From the NCBI GenBank assembly GCA_007844125.1, contig CM017569.1:8646995-8710994 (forward strand): a DNA stretch of 64,000 nucleotides, given 5' to 3'. Shown in pieces: positions 54,601 to 60,400 of the stretch. The notes below the pieces were generated by a model. It was not told where the DNA came from, made no database searches, and saw nothing but the letters and a program-made list of their open reading frames with translations. Position 1 is the stretch's first letter, and every line of letters begins with the position of its first letter. The stretch comes from Sinonovacula constricta (Eukaryota > Mollusca > Bivalvia > Cardiida > Solecurtidae). Both the position numbers and the translations under genes were made by a program.

Positions 54601-56887
54601 TCTCTATGTCTCTCTCTCTCAAGTTAGCCGCTAGTAAACAACTTTGATCCTGAAGGCTGTGTCAAGCATGGCTATCATAACCGGAGAAGGCAAAAAAGCA
54701 GCTATCAAACTCTTTGGGGTCTGTGGCTTAGTGTTTAAGACTGTTGGACTTCAGACTGGAGGATCATGGATACTAACCTTGAATCTGACCAAGAGATGTT
54801 AGTCATTGAGGAAGACATATTACTGCACACGGCTCCAGTTTGTTTTTACCCGAGTACTGGTTCTACCCAGGCAGTGGACAATTGATGGGGACTAATATAA
54901 GTTAAAAGAACTTGCTTCTCAACTGCTTTAAACGATCAAACCCTTGTTAAATTTTTTCAAACCGTGACCCATTCCTCTTCTGCCTTTATCTGTACGATAC
55001 TTTACCCTATTTTCACAAAAAAAGAAAAGTTCAACCCGAATGTGTTTCTTGCCAGGAACCTCTTATAGTTAATCATATTTTATTACATTGTATTGACACA
55101 GACCATATTCGGTCTAAGTATTTCAATGTCAATAACATATATGAACTATTTATGACAGTATCCAATGCTAAGCTTGTTTGCTTCCTGTATGAGATTGGTA
55201 TTCTTAATAAGTTACAAATTTACTACAAATTTTTTAACTGTTAATTATACTAATCCCTCTGTGATGTTTGCCATGAGATCCACTATATCCTTAAGTTATC
55301 TGCTACTACCCAAATTGAAGCGGGTGCCAGTCACTTCGGTAAATGACCATTTCGGTAAATTGATCTTATATAGGGATTAGTCAGGTTGTTACGGTAAATA
55401 GGTAAACATATAGTATAATACTTGATTGAGAATTAGGTATGTCCAGGTGTAAAAAGATTTTCACACCTCAGCCCGAGACAATTTAATCATTTATTTATGT
55501 ATGTTTGAACAATCGTTACTGTAAAGCTTAAAATATGGTGTTGTATATTTATGTAATATTGTTGTTATTTCCCGCATTTATTGAACTATATTTTTCCTCA
55601 ACCAAGTTAGTTGTTTGTATTTTTAATATTTGAACTTTAGTGCATATTGGTATTTATTTATACCACTGTTATTGAAGGAAAATAAAACATGATAATAAAA
55701 GTGTTCATATTTATTTATATTTTCTATATATACCCCATGAAAAGTGATAACAAACATCAACATTGCATATACATATATGTTCGATACAAAAATGAAAAAC
55801 ACATAAAAAGCACATATAATACAATGGGGCACATGCTGCTGACGACACTGGTACATGATGGACATTACTCTGAAAATGTGCATCCTGTTTCCCTATTCGA
55901 AGATCGTATGTGTTCATAGTCGAAAGCTAATTCATTTATCTTTAATGATCTGTCTCGGTAAATCATTTCACACATGGACATACCCAATTCTCTGTCCCAA
56001 TCAGGCATTATACTCTATGTTTACCTCTTTACCGAAATGACCGGACTAATCCCTATATAAGATTAATTTACCAAAATGGTCATTTACCGAAGTGACCGTT
56101 AACCATTGAAGCCTATCAAAACTGAAGCATTTGCAAAGAAATATATTTCCCAGATTAAAATGGTTACATTTTTTTTAAAAGAGCACAGTTTTTTGCAATG
56201 TAAATGCATATTTTGTATTTTTAAAACACCTATGAAGGGAAAATTGTCGATCACAGTCATCTCACAACTACATGAAACAACAAATTCCTTATTCCCCACT
56301 CAAAAACAAAACACCACATGAAATCATTCTTACCGCGGGCTATACGACTTTGGAACGAACTACCGACTGAGATTAAGGATGCCCCAACTGTACCTGCATT
56401 TGCAAGTGGCCTAAATAAGTTTTATGCTTTTTAATTGATATTTTATTTTCGTTATTTGATGTTTTCATTAAAATCTCATAAGTAAATTATTAGTCTTAAA
56501 TTGTCAATGTTCAGGACTTGCGCCTGCCTTATGTAGTCAGTATTGACTTTTGGCAATATAAAGTTGAAGTTGAAATTTCGTTAGTGATCAGCTACACCCC
56601 AAATGACTGTATTGATTTTTTTTTTACTTTGTGTGCAATATCAACCTATTTCTGGATTCTTAGATTACAAGAGGAACTGTGAAAGAACTCATATTTACAT
56701 TTCTCCTCTTCTGAAGTCGTCGAGGTTCGGGTCTCTCAGCCGCCTCTCTGCTGTAGAAACTACCACACTTGGGGCAGATCGTTCGTCTGGAGCCATTTGC
56801 AATAGTAGTCGTGAACTCACATGTTGGACAAGTGATGCTGAGTGCTTCTCCAGATGCAGTTGTCGCCATAAGCAGTGAAGCCGACAT
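574..56887 (-). CDS. HECTD2: HECTD2 ortholog, HECT E3 ubiquitin ligase, N-terminal part (seven exons, 3' end off window)
   Basis: Join of minus-strand exons 56887-56699, 51078-50588, 48690-48588, 45221-45132, 32044-31983, 1143-1098 and 683-574, giving 363 codons plus two bases. All junctions have GT donors and AG acceptors, and the phases match at every join. Exons 3 to 7 read colinearly with my recollection of vertebrate HECTD2: NWKVVQDFY, PQDIQKDVLKSIIN, RPHTKDDLRAYVVLLQ and FVIFAHLLRQIAALTD each have close counterparts in the same order. HECTD2 transfers ubiquitin from an E2 to substrates through a C-terminal HECT cysteine. That domain is not in this window and must lie left of base 1. The part seen is the N-terminal linker and the helical pre-HECT region. 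Introns 4 and 5 are 13,087 and 30,839 bp and packed with tandem repeats. The identity is strong for exons 3-7, good for exon 2, and inferred from position and phase for exon 1. Confidence 0.9.
1098..1143 (-). CDS. HECTD2: HECTD2 exon 6 (46-bp microexon)
   Basis: A strong pyrimidine-rich acceptor (TTTTCTCTGTGTTGCAG) precedes 1143, and a GTAAAA donor follows 1098. One base completes the Arg from exon 5, then PHTKDDLRAYVVLLQ follows in phase 0. The motif is nearly identical to vertebrate HECTD2 (RTKDDLRAYFVLLQ). Confidence 0.92.
1144..1942. other. Unique flank of HECTD2 intron 5
   Basis: About 800 bp of AT-rich sequence between exon 6 and the 61-bp satellite. No coding or RNA feature is visible. 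Confidence 0.6.
1943..16655. repeat. 61-bp satellite array, about 14.7 kb, roughly 240 units
   Basis: The array is a head-to-tail repeat of a 61-bp unit. On the plus strand the unit runs through GTCTATAGCAACTACAGTGG, AGCTGAACTGT, CTGATCAGGATCTACACT and ACTAGCAGCA. The period was counted directly, for example from 2109 to 2170. Variants alternate at fixed sites: CTGTCTGATC or CTGTTGGATC, AGCAGC or AGCTGC, AGTGTC or AGAGTC, TATAGC or TACAGC. Shorter 58-bp units (CAGCAGTCTACAGC) and 20-bp fragments occur. Because 61 is not a multiple of three and the unit carries TAG, only short ORFs occur, and none is credible. The array sits inside HECTD2 intron 5. Confidence 0.98.
13245..13525. repeat. 20-bp sub-repeat patch within the satellite
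   Basis: Here the 61-bp unit is largely replaced by runs of a 20-bp unit, AGATCTACACTACTAGCAGC, alternating with the CTGC variant. One complete monomer (with CTGAACAGGATC) interrupts it near 13,330-13,390. Smaller runs of the same unit occur at 3,510, 3,896, 9,720, 10,590-10,660 and 12,510-12,700. Confidence 0.9.
16735..17900. repeat. AT-rich tandem array, unit about 30 bp
   Basis: Tandem copies of a unit of about 29-31 bp, built on CATTCTTAGCTAACTACATG plus TATAATAAT. The clean core is at about 16,870-17,420, with progressively degenerate copies on both sides. A four-unit block of about 118 bp is duplicated (16,981 and 17,099). It lies directly beside the 61-bp satellite. Confidence 0.93.
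17901..19063. other. Intron sequence without recognised genes
   Basis: AT-rich sequence of HECTD2 intron 5. Several overlapping minus-strand ORFs of 60-65 codons at 18,145-18,485 have no recognisable domain and I take them as chance. Confidence 0.5.
19064..19580 (+). mobile_element. Dispersed element of the CAAGAGGGCCATGATGGCC family, copy 1
   Basis: The element starts ACAAGAGGGCCATGATGGCC followed by TCGCTCACCTGA, and ends with CTCAGGTGAGCTGTAAA. The terminal GCTCACCTGA and TCAGGTGAGC are inverted copies of each other. The body contains repeated blocks built on GACCTAGTGACCTA, GATTTCATGCAGACA and ACCAAGTTTGGTGAAGATTG. No ORF is present. I know this family as abundant in molluscan genomes; it looks like a non-autonomous element. 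Confidence 0.8.
19718..20512. repeat. Tandem array, unit about 30 bp
   Basis: Repeats of about 29-31 bp based on GGGACAGAACACTTTGATTG plus TTTGTCTACA, with internal length changes and single-base variants. A minus-strand ORF at 19,803-20,384 is made only of the translated repeat (VFSPFRQIIK-like) and is not a gene. Confidence 0.93.
20513..21910. other. Intron sequence without recognised genes
   Basis: Unique AT-rich sequence between two arrays in HECTD2 intron 5. I see no exon, RNA gene or known repeat. Confidence 0.5.
21911..27405. repeat. 18-bp minisatellite array, 5.5 kb, about 305 units
   Basis: Head-to-tail copies of CTGTATGTGCCTGACCTC and variants (CCGTC, CCATC, CATGACC, TATGACC, TTGCCTGTC). 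The period is 18 bp, or six codons, and most variants carry no stop in several frames. Both strands therefore show very long ORFs (1,705 and 1,447 codons on plus, 1,237 and 668 on minus). These read simple hexapeptides such as LYVPDR, CMCLTV, HIQTVR and TYRRSG. No signal peptide, splice context or non-repeat domain supports translation. It lies in HECTD2 intron 5. Confidence 0.97.
27406..29049. other. Intron sequence without recognised genes, with one dispersed hairpin repeat
   Basis: Mostly unique sequence. It contains one copy of the dispersed GTGTAGATCCTGAYCAG hairpin at 28,430-28,500. Small ORFs (27,557-27,808 minus, 28,515-28,709 plus) show no known domain. Confidence 0.5.
28430..28500. 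repeat. Dispersed hairpin repeat (GTGTAGATCCTGAYCAG family)
   Basis: The left arm AATAGTGTAGATCCTGACCA and the right arm GATCTGACTCTACACTATTT are imperfect inverted copies about 75 bp apart end to end. Related copies occur near 31,025-31,130, 31,785-31,880, 36,365-36,460, 40,245-40,275, 51,838-51,910 and 52,005-52,035. The right arm resembles part of the 61-bp satellite unit. Confidence 0.65.
29050..29368 (+). repeat. Tandem duplication of about 155 bp
   Basis: The block beginning GTTATATACTGAATTAAATG at 29,050 recurs at 29,212 (offset 162 bp) with only a few base differences, through GAGGTAATGGTACAAAAAAC. This is a recent simple two-copy duplication. Confidence 0.92.
29369..31982. other. 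Intron sequence; dispersed hairpin repeats and one possible gene fragment
   Basis: Contains copies of the dispersed hairpin repeat near 31,025-31,130 and 31,785-31,880, and a possible plus-strand zinc-finger fragment near 30.3 kb listed separately. Nothing else is recognised. Confidence 0.5.
30291..30392 (+). pseudogene. Possible remnant of a zinc-finger (ZNF862/KIAA1586-like) gene
   Basis: In one plus-strand frame the segment reads WQNDPPWLRYYKGPGLMFCN followed by DCRES and a stop after TGSL. The W-x-WLRY spacing before a C-x2-C pair is like the N-terminal finger of the TTF-type/KIAA1586-like proteins common in molluscan repeats. It is short, has no start, and is followed by a stop. A longer ORF on the opposite strand (30,292-30,762) shows no domain. 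Tentative. Confidence 0.3.
31983..32044 (-). CDS. HECTD2: HECTD2 exon 5
   Basis: The exon is 62 bp with acceptor CATTTCAG and donor GTAGGC. It codes PQDIQKDVLKSIINCLLKDK and two bases of an Arg codon. This matches the vertebrate PQDIQKTVLKGIINSLL segment closely. It lies alone, 13.1 kb from exon 4 and 30.8 kb from exon 6, so automatic gene finders may miss it. Confidence 0.9.
32045..32379. other. Start of HECTD2 intron 4 on the map
   Basis: Unique AT-rich sequence between exon 5 and the 38-bp array. No feature is seen. Confidence 0.5.
32380..33640. repeat. 38-bp tandem array
   Basis: The unit is ACTAAAAGTCAATGTAACCT plus GACTAAAACAGTATGGAC, counted as 38 bp. The core at 32,530-33,370 alternates two unit types (CTGACTAAAACAGTATGGTC and CTTTCTAAAACAATAAGGAC), so 76- and 114-bp blocks recur. 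Degenerate units extend on both sides. Confidence 0.94.
33641..35170. other. Intron sequence without recognised genes
   Basis: AT-rich unique sequence. The ORF at 33,998-34,231 (plus) has no recognisable domain. Confidence 0.5.
35171..35600 (-). pseudogene. Broken Tc1/mariner-type transposase, C-terminal half
   Basis: On the minus strand, NSINVVDRPSRLPNLSPIEH followed by LWD is the signature of the second Asp/Glu region of Tc1-like (DD34E) transposases, which move DNA by cut and paste. QQDNAPH, the motif carrying the middle Asp, is present just upstream but in another frame. Farther upstream RPSVISYNGLTEMVIVNG is interrupted by stops. At least two frame changes make it non-functional. The N-terminal DNA-binding part and the inverted ends are not recognisable. 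It sits in HECTD2 intron 4, same strand as the gene. Confidence 0.85.
35601..37158. other. Intron sequence with dispersed hairpin repeats
   Basis: Contains hairpin-repeat copies near 36,365-36,480 and a weaker one near 36,540-36,600. The plus ORF at 36,765-37,109 has no known domain. Confidence 0.5.
37159..38260 (+). mobile_element. Dispersed element of the CAAGAGGGCCATGATGGCC family, copy 2 (expanded)
   Basis: It starts AACAAGAGGGCCATGATGGC and ends in GACGGACGTCAGACGAAGCA followed by AAAAGCTCCCTTTGAGC, like copy 1. The internal block (from GACCTAGTGACCTACTT to GTTCACAAGCTTTTTCTAAG, about 140 bp) is present in about six serial copies, making this copy about twice as long as the one at 19 kb. 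There is no credible ORF. Confidence 0.8.
38261..39089. other. Intron sequence without recognised genes
   Basis: Unique AT-rich sequence. A short GATCAGGATCTGCACTGG match to the hairpin repeat arm lies near 38,607. Confidence 0.5.
39090..39815 (-). mobile_element. tRNA-derived SINE split by an internal minisatellite
   Basis: Read on the minus strand, a box A-like GGTAGCTTAATCAGTTGAG lies at about 39,791-39,810 and a box B-like GTTCAATCCC at 39,345-39,336. The tail (39,335 down to 39,090) matches a second copy at 52,668-52,962 over its length. In that copy the box A region is followed at once by the body, while here a 26-bp repeat array separates box A and box B by about 450 bp. Orientation is inferred from the tRNA-like boxes. 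Confidence 0.75.
39350..39790. repeat. 26-bp minisatellite inside a SINE, about 17 units
   Basis: The unit is CTCCCATATCTGGAGTCGAT plus ACTCTA, counted as 26 bp, with GTC/GAC and GATA/CAATA variants. Its reverse complement corresponds to the segment just after box A in the SINE copy at 52.9 kb (GTAGAGCGTTGGCTCCTGGT). This indicates that the array was born from that segment. Confidence 0.93.
39816..40619. other. Intron sequence with a hairpin-repeat copy
   Basis: Includes GATCTGGCTGACCAGGGATC followed by TACACTATTT near 40,240-40,270, a dispersed hairpin-repeat arm. The ORF at 40,397-40,588 has no known domain. Confidence 0.5.
40620..44090. repeat. 30-bp minisatellite array, about 3.4 kb
   Basis: The clean core at about 41,040-43,915 repeats CCTCCTACATGTCTCTACAT plus GTTCATATAT with a 30-bp period. 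Some units carry an extra 12 bp (CCTCCTACATCC or CCTGCTACATGT). The left 400 bp is a degenerate CCTACATCTT-type precursor and the right 170 bp is also degenerate. Thirty bp is ten codons without stops in three plus frames, giving ORFs of 897, 683 and 679 codons (YPPTCLYMFI-like repeats). They have no other domain and are not credible genes. The array lies in HECTD2 intron 4. Confidence 0.96.
44091..45131. other. Intron sequence; GAG microsatellite
   Basis: AT-rich sequence. A short (GAG)n run lies at about 45,013-45,040, followed by the exon 4 donor region. Nothing else is recognised. Confidence 0.6.
45132..45221 (-). CDS. HECTD2: HECTD2 exon 4
   Basis: This is a 90-bp exon of exactly 30 codons, with acceptor TTGTAG and donor GTAAGT. 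The product begins RDPNKEYKTTDDPGLKFDF and ends with NTVFDLLIGL. It continues the helical region after NAAFK as in vertebrate HECTD2. It is phase 0 at both ends. Confidence 0.88.
45222..48587. other. HECTD2 intron 3 without recognised genes
   Basis: About 3.4 kb of AT-rich sequence. Small ORFs at 45,525-45,779 (minus) and 47,575-47,787 (plus) show no domain. I see no repeats of note. Confidence 0.55.
48588..48690 (-). CDS. HECTD2: HECTD2 exon 3
   Basis: The exon is 103 bp with an acceptor ending GATAG and a GTACCA donor. It codes EDVRTARETGNWKVVQDFY followed by a segment ending NAAFK. This lines up with the vertebrate HECTD2 region around EDVEKVKSSGDWKAVHDFY. It is phase 2 in and phase 0 out. 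Confidence 0.88.
49053..50102. mobile_element. Non-autonomous DNA transposon, 1,050 bp, TA target duplication
   Basis: The left end TACCGTAAAGTTTTATAGAT and the right end ATAAATAAAACTTTACGGTA are inverted copies of each other. The inner zones also pair loosely (GGGGGGTACGTCTTATCC against GGGGGTGCATCTTATC). A TA lies at each outer edge, as expected for Tc1/mariner or pogo-type integration. The interior has no transposase ORF. It makes up more than half of HECTD2 intron 2. Confidence 0.8.
50588..51078 (-). CDS. HECTD2: HECTD2 exon 2: Ser/Thr/Asn-rich linker
   Basis: The exon is 491 bp. The acceptor is a T-rich tract ending TTTCAG just before 51078, and the donor is GTAAGT after 50588. It enters in phase 0 and leaves with two bases that complete an ATG codon with exon 3. 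It codes about 163 residues that are low in complexity and rich in Ser, Thr, Asn and Pro, and probably disordered. The short stretch GLQSIANFFNNLTP near its start resembles the corresponding N-terminal segment of vertebrate HECTD2. A plus-strand ORF over the same bases is its antisense shadow. Confidence 0.8.
51079..52667. other. Left part of HECTD2 intron 1
   Basis: AT-rich sequence with hairpin-repeat copies near 51,838-51,910 and 52,005-52,035. No exon is seen. Confidence 0.55.
52668..52962 (-). mobile_element. tRNA-derived SINE, second copy
   Basis: This copy is homologous to the SINE at 39.1 kb. On the minus strand it begins with the box A-like GGTAGTGCAATTGGTAGAGC (52,957-52,936) and runs to a tail ending near 52,668. 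Box B is degenerate (CATGGCCCTGGGG on plus). No internal tandem expansion is present here. Confidence 0.75.
53195..53492 (+). mobile_element. Truncated CAAGAGGGCCATGATGGCC-family element, copy 3
   Basis: Contains the family's internal blocks (GTGAAGATTGAACCATTA, GACCTAGTGACCTTA, GATTTCATG) but lacks both ends. The sequence right of 53,492 is unrelated. Confidence 0.7.
53493..54716. other. Intron sequence; uncertain ORF and CT microsatellite
   Basis: The minus ORF at 53,423-53,752 partly overlaps the repeat and has no domain I recognise. A (CT)n run lies at 54,589-54,620. Confidence 0.5.
54717..54900 (+). mobile_element. tRNA-like SINE candidate
   Basis: GGTCTGTGGCTTAGTGTTTA resembles box A. 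A degenerate box B-like GGATCATGGATACTAACC follows about 40 bp later. A non-coding tail comes after it. The family differs from the SINE at 39 and 52 kb. Confidence 0.5.
54960..55240 (+). pseudogene. LINE ORF2 C-terminal remnant
   Basis: One frame reads CVSCQEPLIVNHILLHC followed by a DTDHIRSKYFNVNN-like segment, ending at TAA near 55,239. The C-x2-C ... H-x4-C zinc-knuckle pattern and what follows are typical of the tail after the reverse transcriptase in Jockey/CR1-type non-LTR retrotransposons. No upstream catalytic domain remains. Confidence 0.75.
55322..56104. mobile_element. Non-autonomous DNA transposon, 783 bp, long inverted repeats and 8-bp target duplication
   Basis: Inverted repeats of about 98 bp (55,322-55,419 and 56,007-56,104) start GGGTGCCAGTCACTTCGG on the left and GGTTAACGGTCACTTCGG read from the right. 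They share GTAAATGACCATTT, CTTATATAGGGATTAGTC and GGTAAACAT. ATTGAAGC flanks both sides (55,314-55,321 and 56,105-56,112) as an 8-bp target duplication. The interior has overlapping ORFs under 90 codons with no known domain. An 8-bp duplication fits hAT-like or Merlin-like transposition; I cannot choose. It sits in HECTD2 intron 1. Confidence 0.9.
56318..56429 (+). pseudogene. LINE ORF2 extreme C-terminus
   Basis: The frame reads SFLPRAIRLWNELPTEIKDA and then AFASGLNKFYAF, ending at TAA. The LPRAIRLWNELP motif is the conserved last segment of Jockey/CR1-like non-LTR ORF2 proteins. The 3' tail to about 56,580 contains a sequence (GCCTTATGTAGTCAGTATTG) repeated near 57,842. Confidence 0.75.
56699..56887 (-). 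CDS. HECTD2: HECTD2 exon 1: start codon and zinc-ribbon-like N-terminus
   Basis: Sixty-three codons from ATG at 56887-56885 to a GTAAAT donor after 56699, ending in phase 0, which fits exon 2. A second in-frame Met at residue 7 is an alternative start. Residues 20-41 contain CPTC and CPKC pairs separated by 14 residues, the pattern of a small zinc ribbon; after that the chain is basic (RRLQKRRN). I do not recall such a ribbon at the vertebrate HECTD2 N-terminus, so this may be an invertebrate feature, or the exon may belong to another transcript. Assignment to HECTD2 rests on strand, position at the divergent promoter, and splice phase. Confidence 0.65.
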
Positions 56888-57315
56888 CTGCTGCTTAATA
56901 CATCCGTCTCATAACTCCAAGGCAATTCTCAATTTTCAAGCAAAAAAACGTCTTAACTGTTTTTCAAGGAACGCTATACAGCGATCACTTAAGAGTGTCA
57001 ATCCTCCATTTTTTGTAAACAAACCAACAGTGACGTAAATTTAACGAATTATACGAACTAAATATTAAACGAATATCGATTAATCATATGTCCACAGAAT
57101 TAATTGAAACTGAATGAAAAGTAATGTCCAAAAAAAATTTTAAGCTTAACTCTTCTTATGTAAAACATATATCTTAAACCGTTTGCGCGATCACTACATA
57201 TTTTATATCCATTAAAATAGAGTAAGAGGCGTATTTTAAACGAATTATTACAGAACAACCCGAGGAATTCCGATTGTGCACTAATCACAAGGGAGACAAC
57301 TAGTAACAATACAAA
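56888..57315. promoter_or_regulatory. Bidirectional promoter between HECTD2 and TMEM128-like gene
   Basis: A gap of 428 bp separates the two divergent start codons. It contains a CREB/ATF-like TGACGTAA at 57,031-57,038 and CCTCCATTTT at 57,003-57,012, which resembles a YY1-type site on the minus strand. No TATA box at a convincing distance was seen. The shared promoter is inferred from the head-to-head layout. Confidence 0.6.
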
Positions 57316-57418
57316 ATGGAGACCCAAACAAACGCTTCTTCGTTTGGAACTGAAGCAGGCTTGCATCGGCGTATGCAACAGAAAATAGCTGGGCAATACT
57401 TAGAAGTTGTTGATCCAG
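57316..57418 (+). CDS. TMEM128: TMEM128-like exon 1
   Basis: Thirty-four codons plus one base, ending ...LEVVDP before a GTATAT donor. It is the first exon at the divergent promoter, phase 1 out. Confidence 0.72.
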
Positions 57419-60400
57419 GTATATAGTCAAATAATATCTGTTAAAATTAAGAGGCCAGTAATGGCATCTTTTTCTTTATTTGAATATTTCTAGTTATTTC
57501 TACTAATTTGCCAAATTTAATTTATCGATACGGCGATAGTAATTTCATGTGACAATGAAGTCCAAATAGTAATATTTTATATTCCCATTTATTTATAGTC
57601 TATTGGGATGAGTCTTTGAAATAACAATAGCAGTCATAAAGAGAAACCTTATCTTCTTTGATGCCATACATGCCACCCTCGGGCCAGACGTTGTGTTATG
57701 GTCTTGAATCTTCTAGCACCAAAAAGACCATCATAGAACTGCAATGTGCACAGGAAAGTTGGCCCCTAAGAATCAAACGTGGATGAGCTCCAAAGATGAT
57801 TAACTACTACAGGAGCACCGGCAGAGAGGTTGTCATGCTTGGCTGCCTTATGTAGTCAGTATTGACTTTTGGCAGTACAAAGTTGAAGTTTCAGTATAGT
57901 TAGGACCAGATACTTCAGTGATTTGGAATGAGAATGAGAAAAGCAACAATTAAGCCGAATACTTTGGGTTATGGAACAGGAGAACAAGCCAACCTGGAGA
58001 CCTAACAATAGCTGGTGCTCTTTCAACACTGCCAACCTGGGGCATAGTGGAGTAGAGATTGAAACGGCATATGGCAATTGGATTCTATGGTGCCCCTGAT
58101 GATACTTAAAGGTCTATGTCTCATATCTTATAATTATTTTCTTAGTCTCATCTGTACATAAGCAATAATAAAGGATAGGATCAGGCAATTTAGTCAAGCC
58201 AGATGCAAATCAGTAAATTGTATTGCCATAGGTAAACATCTTCTGCAGCAACTGGTCTCTGCCTCTAGTTGTTTTCAGATCAAATCTTCATACACATCAT
58301 GTAGGATTGAACTTTTTATTGTTGATCTCATATATTTATTTCTCTCTTTTGCTTAAATGTGAGTTCTGAATCCATTTAAGTATTTATAGGGATATGGTAA
58401 TATATATATACAAGAATTTGGAAGGTCTGTTGTTAATTATTTATATGAATAACAAACTGTTAGCAAAAAATCAAATACATTCTAAAGAGTACAAGCATAA
58501 AAGTGGCATCTGTGGTTGAGAGGTAGAGTCACAGATCCTCCTCTGATTCTTACCACACATGTTCGATTCTCAGTGTGATAGACTTAATGTGAGGTCTCCC
58601 AGCTGACCTGTGGTATATAGATGGTTCTACCCTGACATTTGTCTTAGTTTGTCCAGAGAAACAGATAACTTTTGATGTCAATTAGTTTTGCCTACATGCC
58701 TTTTAAGGCAATCAGTTTTTCACTAACACTTTCCAAGAAGAATTATTTTTCAATAAGTTTTCCTTAATTTTCACATCCTAATGAGCTTAGTGTCAGTGTG
58801 TAAAAATTAACCTACAACAAATTGTAAAATAGTAATGATGTAATTGCATGCATCAAGATCCTATCCATAAAGATATGAACATGTTAAACATGTTTATCTC
58901 TATATTATTAACTTCTTACCTACTGGTAAAAGTATGGATCAGGACATCTGGATTCTAGCAATTCAAAGATCATTCCAAACAATTATCTTCAATTGTCATT
59001 GACACTTTTACAAGGCTAACCTTGAATAATGGTAGCTGGCTTTGGTTTAAACATGTACATGTAGTAGTTTGACTTATCCTTCGCCGATGAAATAATGTTC
59101 ATAACTATATCTTTCAACAAGCTGTTGTTTTTCTGACTGCCACGCTTAGATTTTGACATTTTTTGCGGCGTTTTCAACCATGACATTATTTTTGGAAAAC
59201 TTAGTTTTTTTAATTCATGGATTATATATATGTACATCTGTAACAATGCGATATGGAAAAGCATTGCAATTTGTGAGTGCGTAGTAACCTCCCTTTGCTA
59301 TGGTGCACTGTAAACATACGAAAAATAAACCTACCAAAAATGACGGCATATTTTATCACAATTTGTTTTCCTTATTATTTTTTTTGAACGAGAAGAATTT
59401 GAAATCAATTCATTTTTATTCAAATAAATTAGTTGAAATTATAAAATGAAGCTTATCTGTTGCTCTGGTTTTCCTAAAACAAATTTGCTGGAAGATGCTA
59501 CAATGACGATTATTGTGCTGCTGCAATACTTTAAAAAAATCCTAAAACTTAAACAAGCATAAAACTTTATAATTCTAGTATTAGGACCTGCTTGCTTTAG
59601 GATACATTTAAGAGGAACTATTCACTATGTCCTAGTTGGTAGTAGATGACAGGATTACATCCAAAACAAAGATGTTCTGCTTAAGTAAGGTGTGCTAAAC
59701 ATGTTTGCCATTAAGATGAAGAGGAAAGTTACACTAGCAGGTCAGTCTCTGCTCCATAAAAGTATTTACATTATCGGTATGTATGGCAAGGTTTTAAGAG
59801 GAACTCAGTCACAGTCAAAGGTTGGCAAGTGCTTTGATCCAAACACATTTGCAAACCTTAAGACTTGCACCAATATTGACTAGCTGACCAAGAAGCGGAG
59901 ACATCTAACTGCACAAATAACTTCTAATTTACTATGAAGGCTGGCATGCTGCAGGTCAAGAAGAGGAAAGAAAACTAGGAGGAAGAAAAAAGTCTCACAA
60001 GTCCCAGGGTCTCCAATCAACTTCTGTCGCCACCAACTTTACATACACCAAATTTAAAAGGACCAGATTTTCCTTCATCTGACCAAACAGTCACAGCAGG
60101 GACAAGTGGACTAGCAGAGAATTGAATATTCTGAAACAGACACAAACACCCAGATAATATGAACCATGGAATGAATGAAGTCATGTGTAAAAGACACTTT
60201 CAATAAAATAAACAATAGTACATATACTATTTAATTGTTCATAACAACAAAGTACAGGATTCTACCTGTAGTATCTTTATATTTATTAAAAAAGTATCTA
60301 ATTGGAGTAGATCAGATGTCCCTTTGTGTTGCAGTTTAGTTTTTATTGAAAATAATGCATCTTAATTTAATGAAAAATGACTACTTCATATCACAAAATG

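Noticed and set aside
55623..56040. Several overlapping ORFs of 60-86 codons on both strands
   Set aside because: They lie inside the 783-bp inverted-repeat element, are AT-rich, and show no transposase motif.
58503..58560. A real tRNA gene
   Set aside because: Box A- and box B-like motifs are present but no full cloverleaf or acceptor stem could be drawn; a SINE head fits better.
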